Positions 16,349 through 20,126 of a stretch of DNA of 20,126 nt are shown here, in pieces. Position 1 is the stretch's first letter. Every line of letters starts with the position of its first letter. The stretch lies in IMG/VR virus record IMGVR_UViG_3300032284_000053, positions 1 to 20,126 of that record; one strand, given 5' to 3'. A program made the position numbers and the translations under genes. The stretch is from a virus. The notes beneath the pieces were generated by a model, which was not told the DNA's origin, ran no database searches, and worked only from the letters and a program-made list of their open reading frames with translations.

Positions 16349-17065
16349 TTAGCCTCTGGAGGGGGTAGCCACGGGGGACGGTGACTGTGACGACCAGCCG
16401 GACGCCTCAAACTTCTTCCGAGCCTCTTCAACAGCAGCGCCCTTCAGAAGGGCCTGATACTGACCTTCATAGCTTTGGGCCATAGCCGGATCATCGCTCT
16501 GGCGACCAAAGTTGCGCTGGTATGCGCTGACGTAAACCATGGACGCCATGATCATAACGTCAGGGAGATACAGGCTGATAAAGGTTGTTGGGGTGCTGAC
16601 CGAAAGGCTTGAGGGGCGAAAGGTCCCAACAATCTCAACGTAGTAGTTCTGGTCAGGATACGGGCCTACCAAAAACAAGTTGTCATTGAAGGGGACAAAA
16701 TACTGCGGGATGCCGGTATAGGTCGAAGCGCCGTAAACAGCGTCTAGGAACTCTTTAGTGGTCGGAAGACAGGGGACGCGCGTACCTGCGTTCGGATCGG
16801 CTGTCCCGGCTGGGGTGATAATGTTGATCTGCTCGGAAACGACGAATGTGCCTTCAGGCACTGTGATCGACCGGGTTCCAACTGTGCAAGCAAACCCAGT
16901 AAGCGCGGTCGATGTGAACAGGAAGTCCAGATCACGGCACATACGATTTTCGGCATATGTGATCATCTGCGGCAGGATTTCAACAAACGCCGGATCATTC
17001 TCCGCGACTACCGCCAAGGTGGCGATCTGTGTTACATACTGGGAATAGGTTAAACCTGTAGTCAT
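16349..17065 (-). CDS. Head-tail adaptor protein (238 aa)
   Basis: The sequence is helical at both ends with a beta centre. Its order is YSQYVTQIATLAVV, then MITYAENRMCRDLDFLF (a characteristic helix), a central PEGTFVVSEQINIITPAG, GPYPDQNYYVEIVGTFRPSS, and the C-terminal LYLPDVMIMASMVYVSAYQRNF followed by QSYEGQYQALLKGAAVEEARKKFEASGWSSQ (pieces quoted separately). These features and the length near 200-240 residues match podovirus adaptors equivalent to T7 gp11 (gp4-like), which bridge portal and nozzle. It lies 3 bases from the lysozyme stop and 3 bases before the nozzle gene. The adjacency to a nozzle-like gene strengthens the call. The disordered Ser/Pro C-terminal tail (about 224-238) is unremarkable. 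Confidence 0.78.
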   Translation of the reverse strand: MTTGLTYSQYVTQIATLAVVAENDPAFVEILPQMITYAENRMCRDLDFLFTSTALTGFACTVGTRSITVPEGTFVVSEQINIITPAGTADPNAGTRVPCLPTTKEFLDAVYGASTYTGIPQYFVPFNDNLFLVGPYPDQNYYVEIVGTFRPSSLSVSTPTTFISLYLPDVMIMASMVYVSAYQRNFGRQSDDPAMAQSYEGQYQALLKGAAVEEARKKFEASGWSSQSPSPVATPSRG

Positions 17066-17068
17066 ACG

Positions 17069-17518
17069 TCACCCAACCGGCAGAAGTGCCGCCTCTGCTT
17101 CGCGCCTAGCCACAAGTCCGGGCAGGATTTTACCCCCACCACGGACCCATTTTCTAAGCTGCTCCTGCGCCCCGTCCCAGTCCCCAGCATTAAGTTTTTC
17201 CCTCAAGGTACTGGTTTGCAGCCTGCCGACACCAAGGTTATAGCAGAAATCTACAATGGCGTTTAGTGCTTTCGGGTGTTGGACCAAATTTGGGCAGTAC
17301 CGGATAACCTTGGGCAAATACCGGTGCCGAAGTTCTGCCTCCATTAGGGCATGGGCGTCTTCTTTAGACATAGGCAAATCAGCCAAAGTGACGGCTCGAC
17401 CGTCAGCGTAATGGGTCGATCCATAACCAATCGTCGGTATTCCAGCGGGACAAAGATACGGTTTGTTCCTAAATCCAATGCGGAGGCGATCAAATATTTC
17501 TGAAGATGCCTCGCTCAT
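17069..17518 (-). CDS. GH24 (T4-type) lysozyme-like endolysin with altered active site (149 aa)
   Basis: Residues 15-33 (GFRNKPYLCPAGIPTIGYG) are the GH24 muramidase signature. ADGRAVTLADLPMSKEDA, VDFCYNLGVG, STLREKLNAGDW and RKWVRGGGKILPGLVARR complete a full-length domain of normal size. GH24 enzymes use Glu (8 residues) Asp/Cys (5 residues) Thr. Here the Thr (29) is present, the Asp position is Cys23 (a natural variant tolerated in the family), and the Glu position is Ile14 (R-I-G in place of xEG). This suggests loss of catalysis or a changed mechanism. No signal peptide or transmembrane anchor is seen, and no holin is recognised nearby. It begins with an ATGA overlap with the fusion-enzyme gene, with AAAGG just upstream. 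Peptidoglycan binding without cutting, or a virion role, is possible. Confidence 0.85.
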   Translation of the reverse strand: MSEASSEIFDRLRIGFRNKPYLCPAGIPTIGYGSTHYADGRAVTLADLPMSKEDAHALMEAELRHRYLPKVIRYCPNLVQHPKALNAIVDFCYNLGVGRLQTSTLREKLNAGDWDGAQEQLRKWVRGGGKILPGLVARREAEAALLPVG

Positions 17519-19725
17519 ACCTCTGCCTTTATACCCATGACAAAATCCAAGTTAGCTTTAAGCCTCAGATTATCAGGAGCCGCCTCAACCGCAAGTTTTG
17601 CTTGCTCGATGGAGACCTCTTTCAGGCCAAGGTGCCAAGCGGCGATACTGGCTAGATCGTGGGCCTTAAAGCCCCAGACTTCCGGGTCGCAGGTATAAAC
17701 AAGCTGCTTGTCTTTAATCGACAAGGCCCGCATGGCCGCACCGTAGCATTCGGCCCATTGGCTCTGGCGGTACTTTAACAGGGAAATAGCGCACCAAGGC
17801 TCGCGGGTATTGGGGGCTTCGGCGCAAGCCTTGTGATAGGCCCCCTCGGCCTCCCACTGCATGCCCTTTTCCTCATAGCATTGACCTAGGACCCTGTAGG
17901 CGTAGCACCGCTCATTGCCCCAAGTGGCTTCCGGCATGGTCAGGTATCTATTCAGGGCGACAATTGCCTCGTCCCATTTCCGATAAAAAGACAGTTCTCG
18001 GGCGTAATAGAAGGCGTTGCGCGGGCAGCGAGGGTCCTCCTTGACCGATACCGCCAGAAGATCAAGGTACTGGCCCCGGCTTTTCGTGGGATCGGGGTGG
18101 TGGCTGACCATTAGCATGTCGGTATCGGCCCAAACCTCTACAGTCCGGGGGTCTGGAATGGGATACTCATGGCAGGGGTGGTGCCACATATACCCTTTGC
18201 GGGCATGGATTTTCTCGTACTTAAACTTGATCCCGCAGCCCCAATCGAAGAAATAGCGCAGACGAGTGGTGTTTTCAGTCCACACCCGTTCCATTTCCTC
18301 CCGCCAGCCGGGTTCTAGGATTTCGTCTAGATCAAGCGAGACGCATATGTCCGCATCAGCCGGGATAAGCGCCAGAGCGGCGTTCCGAGCCAAATCAAAG
18401 CGCCAAGGAGTGATACAAATATTATGAACAATAGCGCCAGCAGCTTTAGCGGCCTCAACAGTCTTGTCCGTACTGCCTGTGTCAGCGATAACCACATAGT
18501 CAGCATCCTTTGCGGAATTACAAAATCTCTCAACAAAACTTTCTTCATTTTTGCAAATAGCATAGACAGCGATTTTCAATTTCCGGCCCCTTTTATGTAA
18601 CTCATCGTACAGGTTATGGGTTGTCCCCCAGTCATGCCGGGAGAAAACAGGCCCATTTCCAGTGTAGGTAAACCCATCAAAGTGGTCCGGGATGAAGTAA
18701 TGGGAGGGCCAGACGGTATAGCCATCCGGCTCTGCCTTTAAGACCCCGGTCAGACGCCTAGGGCCAGTCCCGTACCAAGCGGGCTTATTTTCTATGTCAT
18801 CATCGGCCCTGATCTCTTCGATCACCTTTAAAAGGCGCGGATCACCCTGCTTGGCCGCAATATAACCGCAGGCTATCAGGCCCTCTCTGACGGTCTCATT
18901 TTCCCAAGAGACGCAAAAATCGCTGTCAAAGAGCCAATCTTCCAAAGGTTTGACGCACTGGCTGTCAGCGTCAACATAGAATCCACCCTCGTTATAGAGG
19001 ATTTCGTAGCGCATCATGTCGGCAACCCCGCATAGCTGGCGCTGCCACATAGTCTCCATTCTGGCCTTATTTACCCAATTTTCCTTAGAATATTCCCTGT
19101 TACCCCATACTTTTACGGTCCAGTCAGGATTCATGTCCTTCCAAGTCTGGATGTAATTGTCGGGCCTTTTGGCCTCGTCGCCCACCCAGATCATATGGAT
19201 GACCTTGGGAATCATGATCTGGTGCTTGGACCAGACATAGACCCCGATCTCACCGTCTATGGCCGACCAAGAGGGCTTCCCAAAGGCTTCCTTGACCCTA
19301 GCGTCGGTCCAGTCATCGACTATATGACGCTCATGGGGGTTCCCACCCCAGTCACCCTGCGGAAAATGCCCTATGGGGATGCTCGCAATAACCGTGTCTG
19401 CCACCTGCCGGAGCCTATCAAGAAGGGCCTTGGCCTCCTCTTGGGTCATATGCTCCAAAACATCCCCGGCAAACGCTATGTCGAACCTATCTTCAGGCTC
19501 AAAAACATGAGTTCGCGCGTCGGCTATAATCAGCTTTGAGTACAGAGATTTAAGGTCATAAGCCTTAACATAAGGCTCCCAGACTTCAATCCCAGTCCAG
19601 TCGGCATCAGGGAATAGCTTGGCATAAGTGCCTTCACCGCACCCAATATCCAACATTCTGTCGTGCTTTAAAGCACCGACAATCCGTTTAATGTAAGTTT
19701 TTCCGTCCTGCGAACTAGTAGGCAT
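17515..19725 (-). CDS. Methyltransferase-GT32-GT2-TPR multidomain fusion (736 aa)
   Basis: Four modules can be read in order. Residues 1-168: class I SAM methyltransferase, with motif I LDIGCGEGTY (25-34), acidic IEVWE (46-50) and GDVLEHM (87-93). Residues about 171-350: GT32/OCH1-like sugar transferase, starting IPKVIHMIWVGDE, with GGFYVDADSQCV holding the DXD metal site (252-254). Residues about 381-545: GT2-type transferase, with LKIAVYAICKNEE, ADTGSTDKTVE (414-424) and SLDLDEIL (DXD 465-467). Residues about 566-736: TPR-like helices. GT2-TPR pairing is known in SunS-like glycosyltransferases. All key motifs look intact. The acceptor may be a virion protein, host envelope glycan or secreted sugar. 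No Shine-Dalgarno precedes the ATG; a 15-bp palindrome does. It overlaps the lysozyme gene by 4 bases. Confidence 0.87.
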   Translation of the reverse strand: MPTSSQDGKTYIKRIVGALKHDRMLDIGCGEGTYAKLFPDADWTGIEVWEPYVKAYDLKSLYSKLIIADARTHVFEPEDRFDIAFAGDVLEHMTQEEAKALLDRLRQVADTVIASIPIGHFPQGDWGGNPHERHIVDDWTDARVKEAFGKPSWSAIDGEIGVYVWSKHQIMIPKVIHMIWVGDEAKRPDNYIQTWKDMNPDWTVKVWGNREYSKENWVNKARMETMWQRQLCGVADMMRYEILYNEGGFYVDADSQCVKPLEDWLFDSDFCVSWENETVREGLIACGYIAAKQGDPRLLKVIEEIRADDDIENKPAWYGTGPRRLTGVLKAEPDGYTVWPSHYFIPDHFDGFTYTGNGPVFSRHDWGTTHNLYDELHKRGRKLKIAVYAICKNEESFVERFCNSAKDADYVVIADTGSTDKTVEAAKAAGAIVHNICITPWRFDLARNAALALIPADADICVSLDLDEILEPGWREEMERVWTENTTRLRYFFDWGCGIKFKYEKIHARKGYMWHHPCHEYPIPDPRTVEVWADTDMLMVSHHPDPTKSRGQYLDLLAVSVKEDPRCPRNAFYYARELSFYRKWDEAIVALNRYLTMPEATWGNERCYAYRVLGQCYEEKGMQWEAEGAYHKACAEAPNTREPWCAISLLKYRQSQWAECYGAAMRALSIKDKQLVYTCDPEVWGFKAHDLASIAAWHLGLKEVSIEQAKLAVEAAPDNLRLKANLDFVMGIKAEV

Positions 19726-19740
19726 GGTACATAATGTACC
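19726..19740 (-). promoter_or_regulatory. 15-bp perfect palindrome abutting the fusion-gene ATG (operator-like)
   Basis: On the minus strand the sequence is GGTACAT-T-ATGTACC, a perfect 7+1+7 inverted repeat ending at the base before the ATG. It occupies the place where a Shine-Dalgarno would be. As DNA it could be an operator; as RNA it could make a 6-bp stem with a 3-base loop. Confidence 0.5.
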
Positions 19741-19760
19741 AATATTGAACGATTTGTCTA
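19733..19760 (-). promoter_or_regulatory. Possible sigma70-type promoter for the fusion gene
   Basis: On the minus strand TAGACA (19755-19760) lies 16 bases before TACATT (19733-19738), which also has an extended TG two bases upstream (TGGTACATT). The start would fall at or next to the ATG at 19725, implying a leaderless message. The -10 lies inside the palindrome. Match quality is modest. Confidence 0.28.
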
Positions 19761-20126
19761 TTAGGGGAAATTACCACCAACCGGGTTCGGGAAGCCTTCA
19801 GGAGCCGCAGTGCCGATCTTAGAACCCGGAGGAACGGTGGTCGATGTCCACGGGCTTTCGTTCATGGGGCCTACGCAGTCGGCCAAGGTCGCGCCGTTTA
19901 CCTTCTCGGGGCGTACCGTGCAGGGCATGGACCACATGTTGGAGAAGCCGCCACCCGGCTTAGACGTGCTGGTAAAGGTGCGGACCACGACGGCAGTGGG
20001 TGCCCACGTTGGAGCGACGGGGTAGGTTGTGGCGTTACTGAACAAGGACCAGACTTTGCCCTTGGGGGCCTTACAGGAGCCGTTCATCAGGCTCAGGTCG
20101 GCAATGCTGGCACCCTTGAGGACTGG
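19761..20126 (-). CDS. Unrecognised protein, 5'-truncated by window edge
   Basis: The frame is open from the right edge to a TAA at 19761-19763, giving at least 121 residues of C-terminus (a Met at 20087 is probably internal). Visible text includes VLKGASIADLSLMNGSC, then a stretch rich in Thr, Val and Pro (YPVAPTWAPTAVVVRTFTS), three Cys, and a Gly/Pro-rich end (PEGFPNPVGGNFP). It looks beta-rich with no membrane segment or catalytic motif. It lies on the same strand as the structural operon, 35 bases upstream of the fusion-enzyme gene, in the zone where capsid-proximal genes would lie. A minor capsid or decoration protein is possible but not shown by sequence. Confidence 0.6.
   Translation of the reverse strand, partial: PVLKGASIADLSLMNGSCKAPKGKVWSLFSNATTYPVAPTWAPTAVVVRTFTSTSKPGGGFSNMWSMPCTVRPEKVNGATLADCVGPMNESPWTSTTVPPGSKIGTAAPEGFPNPVGGNFP

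Noticed and set aside
19810-20025. 71-codon plus-strand frame
   Set aside because: Antisense to the truncated right-edge gene, which is open to the window end and on the operon strand.

Overview
The window reads as part of the genome of a short-tailed (podovirus-like) phage or prophage, probably of an alphaproteobacterium. The virion-type assignment rests on an adaptor, a nozzle-like protein, very large internal-virion-like proteins, fibres and a spike in a T7-like order, with no tape measure, sheath or baseplate gene seen. The host guess rests on family resemblance: the ERF/DUF968 module, GGRIG-type motifs, and a FPGA-like peptide resembling the C-terminus of alphaproteobacterial DnaX. It is inference. 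Terminase, portal and major capsid genes are not here and probably lie beyond the right edge.

Left edge (1-1066, + strand): the end of a DNA recombination/replication module. It holds the C-terminal part of an ERF-type single-strand annealing protein, an 84-residue protein ending in an SSB-like acidic tip, a possible 37-residue DnaX-tail-like peptide, and a DUF968/HNH-type nuclease-like protein. This module converges on the structural genes with a 20-bp 3' overlap.

Main block (1047-19725, - strand, transcribed right to left): twelve tightly packed genes with gaps of 0-8 bases or short overlaps. In transcription order they are: a 736-aa methyltransferase/GT32/GT2/TPR fusion; a GH24-like lysozyme lacking the usual catalytic Glu; the head-tail adaptor; a nozzle-like tail protein; a collagen/pectate-lyase-fold spike; a 112-aa protein; a 204-aa protein with a duplicated YVI motif; a GNAT acetyltransferase-like protein; a 1722-aa composite protein with two 18-residue repeat arrays and an embedded S74 Ser-Lys motif; a 772-aa protein with an RNNNPGNI-type domain; a 575-aa tail fibre with a C-terminal S74 chaperone; and a 256-aa glycine-rich adhesin. 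A truncated unknown gene on the same strand runs off the right edge.

Plausibly the adaptor and nozzle build the tail. The 1722- and 772-aa proteins would be internal or ejection proteins that cross the envelope. The spike, fibre and adhesin would recognise the host. The fusion enzyme may modify a surface or virion glycan. The most unusual items are the two in-register 18-residue arrays, the possible self-cleavage of the 1722-aa protein, the triple-enzyme fusion behind a palindrome and possible leaderless promoter, the lysozyme with altered active site, and the SSB-tail/DnaX-tail mimic pair. There is no gene-free stretch over 300 bases, and I saw no tRNA, rRNA, CRISPR array or insertion sequence.
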